From NCBI GenBank assembly GCA_013177995.1, contig JABLXN010000018.1:1-35614 (forward strand): 35,614 bases of DNA, written 5' to 3'. The stretch's first letter is position 1. Each line of letters starts with the position of its first letter. A program made the translations under genes and the position numbers. The notes beneath the pieces are model-generated. The model was not told where the DNA came from. It made no database searches and saw only the letters and a list, made by a program, of their open reading frames with translations. This document shows, in pieces, positions 25,324-34,454 of this stretch. The DNA comes from Brevinematales bacterium (GTDB lineage Bacteria; Spirochaetota; Brevinematia; Brevinematales; Thermospiraceae).

Positions 25324-25968
25324 TCAAGTTCCAATGCCATATCTTTTCAGATGGTTCACAAGATTTTCTACTTTTGCTCTCACATCTTCTGCTTGCGTAA
25401 TCTCTGTAACAAGACACACCGTCTTTGCCCCTCGTGAGAGTACTTCATCAATGTTATGTTCTTTGATACCCCCAATAGCCACAAAAGGAAGCGGTATATG
25501 GTTTACCACATACTCGAGATAAGAAAGTCCAACTGGACCCTCGGGATGGATTTTTGTCTGTGTAGGAAAAATCGGCCCTACCCCAATGTAATCCACCACC
25601 CCACTCTCAAGGGCTTTCTGAGCCTGCTGCGGACTATGCGTCGAAAGTCCTATCATTTTGTTTTTTCCAACCAGTTTTCTGACCACTTCCGGAGGGATAT
25701 CCTCCTGACCTATATGAACCCCATCCGCCTCACAGGCTATAGCCAAATCCACCCAATCATTGACAATAAAAAGAACATCCGCCCTCTTTGTCATCTCTCG
25801 AAGAGAACAACACTCTTCATACTGAACCCCACGAGGTTTGTCTTCCTTCTCCCGATACTGCAAAATCCTCACCCCACCTTCAATCATCTCTTTGGCTACA
25901 TCAAGAAGAGGTCGCCCTCCACAGAGTTTTTCTGTCACAATACCATAAATACCCTCAGGAAGCCTCAT
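25324..25968 (-). CDS. thiE: Thiamine-phosphate synthase
   Basis: The protein has 214 residues, the usual length, and is cytosolic. It couples the pyrimidine and thiazole halves of thiamine to give thiamine phosphate. Conserved motifs are LQYREKED (36-43), NDWVDLAIACEADGVHIGQED (70-90), the IGLSTHS segment and GVGPIFPTQTK, and GGI near the C-terminus. It is the third gene after a STAS protein and a small membrane protein, overlapping the latter by 14 bases. There is no thiamine (TPP) riboswitch upstream and no other thi gene nearby, so it seems to be expressed with unrelated neighbours. Confidence 0.96.
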   Translation of the reverse strand: MRLPEGIYGIVTEKLCGGRPLLDVAKEMIEGGVRILQYREKEDKPRGVQYEECCSLREMTKRADVLFIVNDWVDLAIACEADGVHIGQEDIPPEVVRKLVGKNKMIGLSTHSPQQAQKALESGVVDYIGVGPIFPTQTKIHPEGPVGLSYLEYVVNHIPLPFVAIGGIKEHNIDEVLSRGAKTVCLVTEITQAEDVRAKVENLVNHLKRYGIGT

Positions 25969-26413
25969 CCCGCACCTCCACAGGAATATGAAATTGCTTC
26001 GCTATTTCTTGCAAAAAAGTATACTCCTTCTCCGAAAGAACCCCCACCTTCCAGAAAAGAGTGTTTTCCTCAATCCCAAAGAAATACGTAACACGTGGTT
26101 TTCCCTCCCATGTTTTGTGAAGAAGAGGAGAAAAGACAAAACGGATATCCTCAAAAGACCACGACACAAACTGAAATAACCATCGACGGAAAACCCGCTT
26201 GCAAGAGGGATCTACCGTCCACAAAGGGGTGGTAAACACCTCCCAAAAACCTATCCCGAGGAGAATCCCCCACACTAGAAGAGCATACCAGGAAAGAGAC
26301 GCTACATTCTTCTCATACCACAAGGCAAGCCCCACCACAAATACCCCGAATCCTACCCACATCATCTGCTTCCAGCGAAGAAGAGATGGGTAGGACCATG
26401 GTCTCAGGAGCAT
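25955..26413 (-). CDS. Small membrane protein, unknown function
   Basis: The protein has 152 residues. Two membrane segments (about 17-33 and 41-58), joined by a very short turn, are followed by a soluble C-terminal domain of about 90 residues (a W-rich strand pattern, then VGVLSEKEYTFLQEIAKQFHIPVEV). The topology looks like a membrane hairpin with a small cytosolic PH-like domain, but I cannot name a family. The start overlaps the STAS gene by ten bases and the end overlaps thiE by 14, so the three genes are translated as one unit. Confidence 0.75.
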   Translation of the reverse strand: MLLRPWSYPSLLRWKQMMWVGFGVFVVGLALWYEKNVASLSWYALLVWGILLGIGFWEVFTTPLWTVDPSCKRVFRRWLFQFVSWSFEDIRFVFSPLLHKTWEGKPRVTYFFGIEENTLFWKVGVLSEKEYTFLQEIAKQFHIPVEVRDEAS

Positions 26414-26739
26414 TGGGCGATAGCCTCATCCTCAGAACTATAGATATCAAAGAAAGCCCGGAGTCGACTGATATCCAGAACCTTCAGAATAGTCTCCTGC
26501 GGATTCACAAGAGCGAGTTTCCCCCCCTTTTTTGTGACCGTCGTTCTGGCATACACCAGTACCCCTATGCCCGAACTATCAATGTAAGGGGTTTTTTCGA
26601 GATTAAACACAAGGTTGTAGATGCCCTTCCCGAAAATCTCATCAAGCGTTTGACGAAACTTCCCCGCATGGTAGAGATCAAGGTCCCCCCACAATCGAAT
26701 GACCATAACATTTCCTTTCTGTTCAGTACCGATTTCCAT
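26404..26739 (-). CDS. STAS-domain anti-sigma factor antagonist (SpoIIAA-like)
   Basis: The protein has 111 residues, a single STAS domain. It has the typical IRLWGDLDLYHAGKFRQTL start, a central VFNLEKTPYIDSSGIGVLV with the phospho-acceptor serine (S56 in DSSG), and an amphipathic C-terminal helix. Such proteins bind an anti-sigma kinase (RsbW/SpoIIAB type) when unphosphorylated and thereby free a sigma factor; in spirochaetes many sit in wider partner-switching circuits. No kinase or phosphatase gene lies nearby, so the partner is elsewhere. It is the first gene of the operon with the membrane protein and thiE, under a strong promoter with a palindrome at the -10. Confidence 0.93.
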   Translation of the reverse strand: MEIGTEQKGNVMVIRLWGDLDLYHAGKFRQTLDEIFGKGIYNLVFNLEKTPYIDSSGIGVLVYARTTVTKKGGKLALVNPQETILKVLDISRLRAFFDIYSSEDEAIAQCS

Positions 26740-26761
26740 GAGTCTCCTCCACGTTGGTTAT

Positions 26762-26790
26762 ATTGTATATACAATCACCATTTTTGTCAA
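26762..26790 (-). promoter_or_regulatory. Promoter of the STAS operon with palindrome over the -10
   Basis: On the minus strand TTGACA (26785-26790), 17 bases and TACAAT (26762-26767). A perfect 14-bp palindrome ATTGTATATACAAT (26762-26775) covers the -10 and the adjacent spacer and could be an operator. Confidence 0.7.
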
Positions 26791-26840
26791 GAAAACTCAC
26801 ATTTTGAGGAGAAGACGAGGGGAAACTGAAAAAAAGAATT

Positions 26841-26895
26841 GGCTATGACTTTGTTTCAGCAAAAGCCCCTCTGTAGCTGAAACAAGGGAATAGCC
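26841..26895. repeat. Dispersed inverted pair of the bipartite 20-mer
   Basis: The left arm (26841-26860) GGCTATGACTTTGTTTCAGC and the right arm (26876-26895) GCTGAAACAAGGGAATAGCC can pair over 20 positions with mismatches only at the variable places; the loop is 15 bases. It lies between the copA terminator and the STAS promoter. Confidence 0.9.
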
Positions 26896-26907
26896 TTTTT
26901 CCAAAAC

Positions 26908-26939
26908 TGAGACCTTTGCACGAATGTGCAAAGGTCTCA
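26908..26939 (-). terminator. Terminator of the copper ATPase gene
   Basis: A perfect 14-bp stem (TGAGACCTTTGCAC and its complement) with a 4-base loop is followed on the minus strand by GTTTT. It lies about 67 bases after the copA stop; the T-run is short. Confidence 0.7.
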
Positions 26940-27005
26940 AACTACAAAAAACGTGTCTTCTCCCTTTTTTACCACCATCTTTTAGTAAAAACATCCAATA
27001 GAAAA

Positions 27006-29252
27006 TCACATGTAGCTATTTACCTCATCCTCAGCTAAACCTTTTGAGAGACCTTTTGTTTTCCTTCTCAACAAGAGTGAATTCATCACTACACTCACGG
27101 AACTCAGAGCCATCGAGACCTCAGCCACCACAGGGTGCAGGTTTCCTGTCATAGCAAGGGGAATAGCCAAAACATTGTAGAAAAAAGCCCAGAAAAGATT
27201 CTGCTGAATCTTCTGAAATGTCATCTTAGAGATAATAAACGCCCTATATACACCAAGAAGACTCCCACTTACCAGGGCCATATCGGCCGCTTCTATAGCC
27301 ACATCAGTTCCTGTCCCTATGGCTATCCCCACATCAGCCTGTTTGAGAGCAGGAGCATCATTGATACCATCACCAACCATGGCCACCTTATGACCACCTG
27401 CCTGTATTTTCTGAAGAAGAGAAATTTTATCTGCTGGGAGAAGTTCGGCATAAAACTCATCAATACCCAGTTCTTCGGCTATTGACTTTGCCGTAATACG
27501 ATGATCCCCCGTGAGCATCACAGTTCGAATCCCTTTGTCGTGCAGAACTCTGACCACCTCACGAGCCTCATTTTTCAAAGAATCAGCAAGAGCAAAACCC
27601 CCGACGAACTTCCCATCATATCCTATGGCTACTATTGTCATACCCTGATGAGAAAAAGATTCCATACGAGCCTCATCCTCAGGAGAAAGCAAAATTTTCT
27701 CCTCCCTCAGAAACCGAAGACTCCCCACAACCACAGAACAACCCTGATACCACCCCTTCATTCCCTGTCCTGGAATATTCTGGACCCCCTTTACTCCCCC
27801 TTCATCAGAAGAAGAAAAATACCCCTTCTCTGAGAGAAATACCATGATAGCTTTCGATAAGGGATGCGTGGAAAGACTCTCCATAGCCCACGCTAATTCA
27901 AACAGAAGTGAAGGATCTTTCGCAACCACCTCTCTTACCACAGGCTTTCCTATGGTAAGCGTCCCTGTTTTATCAAACACAATCGTATCTATCTCCCTCA
28001 TCCGCTGAATAGCTTCCCCATTTCGAATAAGCACTCCCAGAGAAGCCGCCCTACCCATACCCACCATAAGAGCCGTGGGAGTGGCAAGTCCCAGGGCACA
28101 GGGACAAGCAATCACTAACGTCGCTAACGCCGCAAAAAGAGCCTGTGACACCATCCCTCCCGTTTCTCTCATCCCCGGCAAAAAAAGCAGTGTTCTCATG
28201 ACCTCTGGAAATAACAGCCATGCCACAAAAGTCACAAGAGAAAAAACCAGAATTACAGGCACAAAAAGAGCGGTAACCCTATCCACTGCCTGCTGGAAAG
28301 GAACCTTTGAAGCCGTGGCATTTTCCACCATACGGATAACCTGAGAGAGAAAGGTTTCTTCCCCAACCTTCTCAATCTTTACCTTGATTACACTATGAAG
28401 ATTAATGGTAGCCCCTATCACTTGCTCACCAACGCCTTTCTCCACAGGGAGAAATTCTCCCGTCACCATTGATTCATCAAGAATGGCACTTCCCTCCACA
28501 ATGACCCCATCAGAAGGAATTTTCTCCCCAGGTTTCACCAAGACAATATCCCCCTTCTTGAGCTCAGTGATAGGAATGTCCTGTATTCCATTCGCCACCA
28601 CCAGATGAGCCTCTTTGGCCCCAAGTTCGACAAGTCTTCGTATCGCCTCTCCTGCTTTTTTTGTAGCGGCCTCTTTGATATAATTGCCAATATGGTGAAT
28701 AGCCATAATCATGGCCCCAATCACTGAAAAATCCTCTATCTCAAAACGGAAAAACCGCAAAACCCCCGTAGCAAAAGAAGCCATCGCTCCAATCCCAATC
28801 AGAGCATCCATGGTAAAAACAAAATTCCTGAAAGAGAGAAAGGTCCGACGAATCACAGGAAAACCAAAAACAAAAATAACCACCCCACTCCCCACCAGAT
28901 CAATAACCATCCCGAGAGAATGGGGAAAAACATCGATGTGAAAAACCATCGCAAGGAGCATCTTTACCATTAAGGGAAGAGTCACTACCCATGAGAAAAG
29001 AAGACGCTTTCTCTCTTTTCGGAGAGAAAGTTCTTCTTTTTTCTTTTCAGCGACAAGATCATACCCTGCCTTCTTCACCACCTGAGCAAGAACAGAAAAA
29101 GGAACCTCCTTCTTGAGAGAAAGCCTTGCCGTCTTCGTTCCTAGATCAACAACCACCGAATGTACCCCTTCCACCCCCTGAAGAGCGCTTTTTACAGTCT
29201 GGGCACAACTCGCACAATGCATGCCCTCGACTTTGTATTTGACCTCTGGCAT
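27006..29252 (-). CDS. copA: P1B-type copper-transporting ATPase
   Basis: The protein has 748 residues and pumps Cu(I) out of the cytosol across the inner membrane at the cost of ATP. One N-terminal heavy-metal domain carries the CxxC pair (C13, C16 in GMHCASC). Then follow membrane helices, the actuator TGEF (264-267, where TGES is usual), the CPC ion-binding motif (C383-P-C385), the phosphorylation site DKTGTLT (D427), the HP motif STHPLSKA, and [10 protein letters not shown]. The last two helices hold YN and MxxSS, which with CPC is the Cu(I) signature. Only one metal-binding domain is present. It has its own promoter; no CsoR, CopZ or other copper gene is beside it. Confidence 0.97.
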   Translation of the reverse strand: MPEVKYKVEGMHCASCAQTVKSALQGVEGVHSVVVDLGTKTARLSLKKEVPFSVLAQVVKKAGYDLVAEKKKEELSLRKERKRLLFSWVVTLPLMVKMLLAMVFHIDVFPHSLGMVIDLVGSGVVIFVFGFPVIRRTFLSFRNFVFTMDALIGIGAMASFATGVLRFFRFEIEDFSVIGAMIMAIHHIGNYIKEAATKKAGEAIRRLVELGAKEAHLVVANGIQDIPITELKKGDIVLVKPGEKIPSDGVIVEGSAILDESMVTGEFLPVEKGVGEQVIGATINLHSVIKVKIEKVGEETFLSQVIRMVENATASKVPFQQAVDRVTALFVPVILVFSLVTFVAWLLFPEVMRTLLFLPGMRETGGMVSQALFAALATLVIACPCALGLATPTALMVGMGRAASLGVLIRNGEAIQRMREIDTIVFDKTGTLTIGKPVVREVVAKDPSLLFELAWAMESLSTHPLSKAIMVFLSEKGYFSSSDEGGVKGVQNIPGQGMKGWYQGCSVVVGSLRFLREEKILLSPEDEARMESFSHQGMTIVAIGYDGKFVGGFALADSLKNEAREVVRVLHDKGIRTVMLTGDHRITAKSIAEELGIDEFYAELLPADKISLLQKIQAGGHKVAMVGDGINDAPALKQADVGIAIGTGTDVAIEAADMALVSGSLLGVYRAFIISKMTFQKIQQNLFWAFFYNVLAIPLAMTGNLHPVVAEVSMALSSVSVVMNSLLLRRKTKGLSKGLAEDEVNSYM

Positions 29253-29296
29253 AGACTTCCCTTTGTTTTATACTCTACTATTTCAGTAGGCAATTA

Positions 29297-29325
29297 AGTA
29301 TACTATCTCCGTGGTTTTTCGTCAA
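29297..29325 (-). promoter_or_regulatory. Promoter of copA
   Basis: On the minus strand TTGACG (29320-29325), 17 bases and TATACT (29297-29302). A short inverted repeat CTACT-n5-AGTAG (29275-29289) lies just downstream near the expected transcription start and could be an operator. No MerR-type long spacer is present. Confidence 0.65.
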
Positions 29326-29410
29326 GTTTTGAAAAGTCCCCTTTTTCGAAAAGGGGTGTGAAAAATATGCCCCTTTCTACTCTCAGATTTACCCCATTCC
29401 ACACCATCAC

Positions 29411-29466
29411 GGCTATTTCCTTGTTTCAGCAAAAACCTCCTCACAAGCTGAAACATCGTCATAGCC
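29411..29466. repeat. Dispersed inverted pair of the bipartite 20-mer
   Basis: The left arm (29411-29430) GGCTATTTCCTTGTTTCAGC and the right arm (29447-29466) GCTGAAACATCGTCATAGCC form a 20-bp imperfect stem with a 16-base loop. It occupies the middle of the 328-base gap between the divergent copA and plsC promoters; apart from these promoters I see nothing else in that gap. Confidence 0.9.
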
Positions 29467-29514
29467 ATCCTCTCTTCTTCAAAAAAACACCCACCCCCTC
29501 ACTCACTTGAAACC

Positions 29515-29543
29515 TTGCAGTTTTTTTCTCTTTCGTGTATAAT
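29515..29543 (+). promoter_or_regulatory. Promoter of the plsC-trpS-scpAB-pheA operon
   Basis: TTGCAG (29515-29520), 17 bases and TATAAT (29538-29543). It also shows that the plsC coding region cannot start as early as the open frame does at 29515. Confidence 0.75.
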
Positions 29544-29580
29544 GATATTCTCAAAGAAATCAGGGGATAGGAGAGACCAC

Positions 29581-30324
29581 GTGAAACGTCTCATTGGATT
29601 TATCTACGTAGGAATAGCCAATCTCTCATCGTATGTTCTCAGTTTGACGCTTACCATTCTTCTCACCCCGATCGCTTTTATTCTTGCCCTGTTTGGGATG
29701 AGTCGATCTATTTTAGCCATCACACGCCTCTGGGCAAAACTTCTTTTTCTTTTTGCCCTCCGTCCAGTCAAGGTAAAAGGACGAGAACTCGTCGATTTCT
29801 CCAAACCCTACCTCATCCTGATAAACCATGCCAGTATGTTTGATATTCCCCTTCTTTATGCCGTCTATCCCGGCAAAATCCAGTGGATATCCAAAGAGTC
29901 CATCTTTTCCATCCCCCTCTGGGGAAAAATTATGCGAGAACTTGGGTGTATCTCTATGGAAAGAGAAAAACTCAAGTCCGCCAAGGCATCCCTTGAAAAA
30001 GCCATCCAGGGGGACAAAAATGCCTCTATTGCCATGTTTCCAGAAGGCACAAGAACCCCCCACGGACAGATCCAGCGTTTCAAGCGAGGCTTTGTTTATA
30101 TCTTCAGGAATACTTCCTATGATATCCTTCCCATCACCTTCAATGGACTTTTTTCCTTTTGCCCCAAGCATCGGTTTGCCGTCGATCCACGCCAACCAAT
30201 TGAAGTTATCTTTCATCCTCCTTTGAAACGAGAAACACTCCTTGAGAAAACAGATGAAGAGATTATAGAGATCGTCCAGCAGAGTATAGCCAGAGACTAC
30301 CGGGGAGTACCATGCTCGAACTAA
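29581..30324 (+). CDS. plsC: 1-acyl-sn-glycerol-3-phosphate acyltransferase
   Basis: The protein has 247 residues from the GTG at 29581, which has AGGAGAG upstream; the earlier in-frame ATG lies in the promoter. The enzyme adds the second acyl chain to lysophosphatidic acid, giving phosphatidic acid at the inner membrane. One or two membrane helices (about 8-60) precede the acyltransferase core: H83 and D88 in NHASMFD (the HX4D catalytic pair), GKIMRELGCISMERE, and FPEGTRTP (153-160), with a later PI(T) motif (ILPITFNG). It overlaps the next gene by 13 bases and heads a six-gene operon. Confidence 0.95.
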   Translation: MKRLIGFIYVGIANLSSYVLSLTLTILLTPIAFILALFGMSRSILAITRLWAKLLFLFALRPVKVKGRELVDFSKPYLILINHASMFDIPLLYAVYPGKIQWISKESIFSIPLWGKIMRELGCISMEREKLKSAKASLEKAIQGDKNASIAMFPEGTRTPHGQIQRFKRGFVYIFRNTSYDILPITFNGLFSFCPKHRFAVDPRQPIEVIFHPPLKRETLLEKTDEEIIEIVQQSIARDYRGVPCSN

Positions 30325-30944
30325 AGGAATTTCTTTCCATTTTTGACGTGCTGGTGAACGAATTTCGCATCATCAATGACCACTTTGAGGCCAATGCTCA
30401 CTCTACTATTGAAGATTATGATAGTATCTTCCACAGATGGAGACAGGACATCCAGCGTCGCTTTCGTCAGGTGGTTATTGCTCATCGCTGGGCTACGGAC
30501 CAAAAACTCATTCTCCAGAACACCCTCTTTTTTATTGTTCGCTATGGACAGACCTACAATTGTGAGGTGAAGTATCTTTTCACTCCTCAATTTCGACAGG
30601 GTTTTGGAAATCTCCTTCGTGAGGCCCTTGACGCCCTTATAGAGAGTCTTTTTCGGTTTCAGGTTTTTGTGATCACCTACAAGGCGGATCATGATACCAT
30701 TGAACATACCGAGTTTGAGAAAGAGTTTCTCGAGTGGAAAAAGACTCTCTACAAACAGGCAGAGGTGTATGCTGTTGACTTTCTCTGGGCTGATAACTCT
30801 CATACTTCTCAGGAAAACTCACAAGAAAATATCGTAGAACTCACCCTGTCGCAAAAAGACAATGTGGTCTTTTTTGTTCAATACGACCTTGATAACCCTC
30901 CACCTCTCATCAAAGAAATTCAGGTGGAACAGGATATTTCATAG
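30312..30944 (+). CDS. Conserved-looking protein of unknown function
   Basis: The protein has 210 residues, soluble and predicted mostly helical, with acidic and aromatic residues spread along it (DYDSIFHRWRQDIQRRFRQ, LLREALDALIESLFRFQVF) and a beta-type C-terminal stretch (VELTLSQKDNVVFFVQYDLD). No signal peptide and no motif that I recognise. The start lies 13 bases inside plsC with GGGGAG upstream, and trpS follows after 15 bases, so it is a real member of the operon. Function unknown. Confidence 0.7.
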   Translation: MLELKEFLSIFDVLVNEFRIINDHFEANAHSTIEDYDSIFHRWRQDIQRRFRQVVIAHRWATDQKLILQNTLFFIVRYGQTYNCEVKYLFTPQFRQGFGNLLREALDALIESLFRFQVFVITYKADHDTIEHTEFEKEFLEWKKTLYKQAEVYAVDFLWADNSHTSQENSQENIVELTLSQKDNVVFFVQYDLDNPPPLIKEIQVEQDIS

Positions 30945-30959
30945 AAAAGGAGAAAAGAT

Positions 30960-31970
30960 ATGCGAATCCTGAGTGGTATCCAACCAACCGGCTATCTCCA
31001 CTATGGGAACTATTTTGGAGCCGTGCGCAACTGGGTCAGACTTCAAAATGACCCCAAAAACGAAACCTTTTATTTCATCGCTGATCTGCATGCTCTCACC
31101 TCCAATCAAGCAGGATACAAAACAGAGGTTCAGGTGTATATTGAAAACTTGGTAGTGGACCTCTTGGCCTCTGGTATCGATCCAGATAGGTCTGTTCTCT
31201 TTCTTCAGTCCGATGTACCAGAACATAGTGAACTCTTTGTGATCCTTTCTATGCTTTCTCCTGTCTCCTGGCTGGAGCGTAATCCAACCTACAAGGAAAA
31301 GATGGAAGAAATCAAGGGAAAGGACTTAGACAACCTTGGCTTTTTGGGATATCCCGTTCTTCAAACGGCCGATATTGCTCTCTATGAAGCCACCCATGTT
31401 CCTGTCGGCAAAGATCAGGTGCCTCACCTGGAAATTAGCCGGGAGATTATCAGAAGGTTCAATACCACCTACAATACTGATGTGCTTGTGGAACCTCAAC
31501 CCCTCTTCTCCGAGGTTCCTAAACTGAATGGTCTCGATGGCCGAAAAATGTCCAAATCCTACAACAATGCTATTTACTTAGCTGATGACCCGGACACCAT
31601 CAGAAAAAAGATTATGTCCATGATTACCGATGTCAAACGCCCCAAAAAGACTGATCCCGGACATCCTGATGAGTGTCTTCTGTTTCCTTTCTACGCTGTC
31701 TTCTGTCAGGACCAAAACCGTATTGAGGATGTACGCAAGCGCTGTATGGCCGCAGAACTTGGTTGTGTCGAAGACAAAAAACAGATGGCAGAAATTATCA
31801 TCGACTATTTTGCTGATTTTCACAGAAAACGGCAGGAGATCCTCTCCAAAAAAGGGATGGTAAACGAAATCCTTGCCGAAGGAGCCAAAAAGGCCCGTGC
31901 GGTAGCCAAGGCCACCATGGAAAAGGTTCGCGCCGCCATGGGAATGGCAACCCACAGACGATATGAATAG
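30960..31970 (+). CDS. trpS: Tryptophanyl-tRNA synthetase
   Basis: The protein has 336 residues, typical of bacterial TrpRS, a class Ic enzyme that charges tRNA-Trp in the cytosol. The N-terminal GIQPTGYLHYGNYFGA (6-21) holds the HIGH-equivalent. DLHALTS follows (42-48), and the KMSKS loop is intact (196-200 in GRKMSKSYNN). A strong AAGGAG site lies upstream. It is third in the operon and is followed after nine bases by scpA. Confidence 0.98.
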   Translation: MRILSGIQPTGYLHYGNYFGAVRNWVRLQNDPKNETFYFIADLHALTSNQAGYKTEVQVYIENLVVDLLASGIDPDRSVLFLQSDVPEHSELFVILSMLSPVSWLERNPTYKEKMEEIKGKDLDNLGFLGYPVLQTADIALYEATHVPVGKDQVPHLEISREIIRRFNTTYNTDVLVEPQPLFSEVPKLNGLDGRKMSKSYNNAIYLADDPDTIRKKIMSMITDVKRPKKTDPGHPDECLLFPFYAVFCQDQNRIEDVRKRCMAAELGCVEDKKQMAEIIIDYFADFHRKRQEILSKKGMVNEILAEGAKKARAVAKATMEKVRAAMGMATHRRYE

Positions 31971-31979
31971 GAGACAACG

Positions 31980-32726
31980 GTGATTGGTATTATCCACCGG
32001 GGATACACTCTTCACATCGCTAACTTCGAAGGACCTCTTGATCTTCTCCTTGAACTCATTCAGGAGAATAAACTCCAGATTACCGAGGTCTCTTTGTCTG
32101 CTGTCACCGACCAATATCTCAGCTATCTCCGCACCATGCAACTCTTCAATATCGATATTGCTTCAGAATTTTTTGTCGTCGCTGCTACCCTCGTCTATCT
32201 CAAAACCAAATATCTCTTGCCAAAAATGAGCACAGAGGATGAAGAAGAACCTCTAACGGAAACAGAGCTTTTAGCAAGGCTCCGAGAATACAAAAAATTT
32301 CGTTACCTTGCCCGCCAGTTAGAAAAGATCGCTGAAGAAGGAGACATCTACTATTCCCGTGGATATATTCCTGATCCCATCGAAGGAAAATCCCACAGGG
32401 TACGAATCCAGCACACCCTCTATGTTGGAGATCTTCTCCAGAGTCTCTATCGATACAAAGGGGCCTTTATACGAAAACCTATTCCTATCAAGCGGCGTGA
32501 GGTAAGAGTAGAAGAAAAGATGGAAAAAATCATGCAAAAGGTTTACCAGGAAAAGATGATCCGATTCAGCCAGATCGCTTCCGAAGAACCTACCAAAGTA
32601 GATAGAGTAGCCAGTTTTCTTGGAGGGTTAGAACTCTCTTTCCGACAGAAAGTCCTCCTCAAACAGGTCAAAATATTCACCGATATTTATATCCATCTCA
32701 GAGAACAACAGGGAGTTGAAGTATGA
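31980..32726 (+). CDS. scpA: Segregation and condensation protein A
   Basis: The protein has 248 residues and starts at GTG with AGGAGA upstream. It is the kleisin subunit that bridges the heads of the SMC dimer in chromosome condensation and segregation. The N-terminal FEGPLDLLLELIQENKLQI is the family signature, followed by VAATLVYLKTKYLLPK, and the C-terminal winged-helix part binds the SMC head (about 175-245). It overlaps scpB by four bases (ATGA), the usual coupling. The SMC gene itself is not in the window. Confidence 0.97.
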   Translation: MIGIIHRGYTLHIANFEGPLDLLLELIQENKLQITEVSLSAVTDQYLSYLRTMQLFNIDIASEFFVVAATLVYLKTKYLLPKMSTEDEEEPLTETELLARLREYKKFRYLARQLEKIAEEGDIYYSRGYIPDPIEGKSHRVRIQHTLYVGDLLQSLYRYKGAFIRKPIPIKRREVRVEEKMEKIMQKVYQEKMIRFSQIASEEPTKVDRVASFLGGLELSFRQKVLLKQVKIFTDIYIHLREQQGVEV

Positions 32727-33364
32727 GCCGATCACTCTTTTTGAATAAAACCTACTCAAGACAGGAACTCCATGGGCTGGTTGAGGCTATTCTCTTTGTC
32801 CATGGAAAGGCCTTTGATAAACAGGAACTTGCTTCTGTTTTAGACCTTGGTCTCGAGGATGTGGAAAAACTCATCGAGGAAATGAATACCCACTACAAAG
32901 AAAATAAGCGTGGGCTTACGATTATTCCTGTGGCCGGCGGGTATCAACTCGTTACCAATCCCCATTATTATCAGGAAATGAACGAACTCTTTGGTAAACG
33001 AAATGAGAACAAACTCCCCCAATCCGCTCTTGAAACACTCGCTATCATTGCCTACAAACAACCTATCTCCAAAGAAGAGATTGACAAAATCCGGGGGGTC
33101 TCCTCTTCACGAAGCCTGAACACCCTGCTTGCCCTCAAACTGATTACCATTTCGGGGGCAAGTGATGACGTTCTTCAAACCCCTCTCTACATCACCACTG
33201 AACGATTTTTGGAGTTTTTCCGCATCAATAGTCTCGACGATCTTCCTTCTCTCTCCCAACTTGAATGGCAGAATATAGAATCTGAGGAAATAGACATACC
33301 AGCAGAAGAAGTTTCAGAAGAAACTGAACCAACCGAAAATCACGAACCACATCTTTTTTCTTAG
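32723..33364 (+). CDS. scpB: Segregation and condensation protein B
   Basis: The protein has 213 residues. It is a kleisin-binding dimer made of two winged-helix domains: ELHGLVEAILFVHGKAFDKQELA in the first, and SALETLAIIAYKQPISKEEIDKIRGVSSSRSLNTL in the second (about 100-135), the most conserved part of the family. A C-terminal tail of about 40 residues is acidic (EEIDIPAEEVSEETEPTE) and is unlikely to be folded. It is coupled to scpA by a four-base overlap, and pheA follows after 16 bases. Confidence 0.97.
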   Translation: MSRSLFLNKTYSRQELHGLVEAILFVHGKAFDKQELASVLDLGLEDVEKLIEEMNTHYKENKRGLTIIPVAGGYQLVTNPHYYQEMNELFGKRNENKLPQSALETLAIIAYKQPISKEEIDKIRGVSSSRSLNTLLALKLITISGASDDVLQTPLYITTERFLEFFRINSLDDLPSLSQLEWQNIESEEIDIPAEEVSEETEPTENHEPHLFS

Positions 33365-33380
33365 ACAAAGGAGGTGGCCT

Positions 33381-34454
33381 ATGCCAAGAGATATAGAAAC
33401 CATTAGACAGAGTATTAACCAGATTGATGAGGAGATTGTAAAGCTTTTAGATCAGCGAGCTGAACTGGTCAAGGAAATAGGTGAATACAAAAAAAGCCAG
33501 AATATTCCCGTCTACCATCCTGAAAGAGAACAGGAGGTGAGAGACCGTGTCCTGGCAGCCTCAAAAGGCATCTTTCCTCAGAAGGCTCTCATGCAGATCT
33601 TCACTGAGATTATGTCCGCGGCCCGTTCTCTTGAAGAGACTCTGCGTATTGCCTACTTAGGCCCAGAGGGCACCCACACAGAACAGGCGGTTATACGCCA
33701 TTTTGGCACATCAGTCGAACTTCAGTCCTTTCAGACCATTCCTGATGTCTTCCGGGAGGTGGAAAATGGCAAGACCCATTTTGGGGTCGTCCCTATCGAA
33801 AACTCCCTTGAAGGGACTGTGAATATCACCTTAGATGAGTTTGTAGATTCTCCCCTCCAGATTGTAGGAGAAACCTACCTTTCCATCCATCACTGTCTTA
33901 TGGCCAATGTCGGGAGTCTTTCAGAAATCAAAAGAGTCTATTCTCATCCCCAGGCATTTGCCCAGTGTCGACTCTGGCTTGAGACCCATCTTCCCAATGT
34001 GGAAAAAATCGAAACATCCAGCACGGCCAAAGCCGCCAGTATGGTTCCCTGGGATAAGTTTTCAGCGGCTATTGCTGGTCCCTTGGCCGCCGAAAAATAC
34101 GGTCTAAGAATTCTTGAAGCCAACATCGAAGATAACCCTGAGAATTACACCCGCTTCTGGGTCATTGGTCAGGCCGGTGTTCCTATACAAAATCCTAACA
34201 AAACCACTATCCTTGTTTCTGTAAAGGATAGGCCCGGGGCCCTTTTGAAGCTTCTTTCTCCTTTTCAGGTGTATGATATCAACCTCTCCAAGATCGAATC
34301 CCGCCCATCGAAAAGGCGTCCATGGGATTACCTTTTCTTCATCGATATTGATGCAGGGATTCATCAAAAAGGCCTCTCCAAAGCCTTGGAAAAGGTGAAA
34401 GAGGATGCTGTTTTTGTAAAGGTCTTGGGCTCCTATATGAAGGGAACCCTGTGA
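33381..34454 (+). CDS. pheA: Chorismate mutase / prephenate dehydratase (P-protein)
   Basis: The protein has 357 residues and three domains: an AroQ chorismate mutase at about 4-85 (IDEEIVKLLDQRAELVKEIGEYKK), prephenate dehydratase at about 88-270 (AYLGPEGTHTEQAV, NSLEGTVNITLD, and catalytic T257-R258 in ENYTRFWV), and a C-terminal ACT domain (274-350). The ACT carries GALL and ESRP (306-309), the phenylalanine-binding signatures, so feedback inhibition by Phe is expected. It makes phenylpyruvate from chorismate in the cytosol. GGAGG precedes the ATG. It is the last gene of the operon, ended by a terminator hairpin. Confidence 0.97.
   Translation: MPRDIETIRQSINQIDEEIVKLLDQRAELVKEIGEYKKSQNIPVYHPEREQEVRDRVLAASKGIFPQKALMQIFTEIMSAARSLEETLRIAYLGPEGTHTEQAVIRHFGTSVELQSFQTIPDVFREVENGKTHFGVVPIENSLEGTVNITLDEFVDSPLQIVGETYLSIHHCLMANVGSLSEIKRVYSHPQAFAQCRLWLETHLPNVEKIETSSTAKAASMVPWDKFSAAIAGPLAAEKYGLRILEANIEDNPENYTRFWVIGQAGVPIQNPNKTTILVSVKDRPGALLKLLSPFQVYDINLSKIESRPSKRRPWDYLFFIDIDAGIHQKGLSKALEKVKEDAVFVKVLGSYMKGTL

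Noticed and set aside
25969-26790. TPP riboswitch for thiE
   Set aside because: thiE overlaps its upstream gene and the operon leader is only about 20 bases; no CTGAGA-type thi-box was seen.
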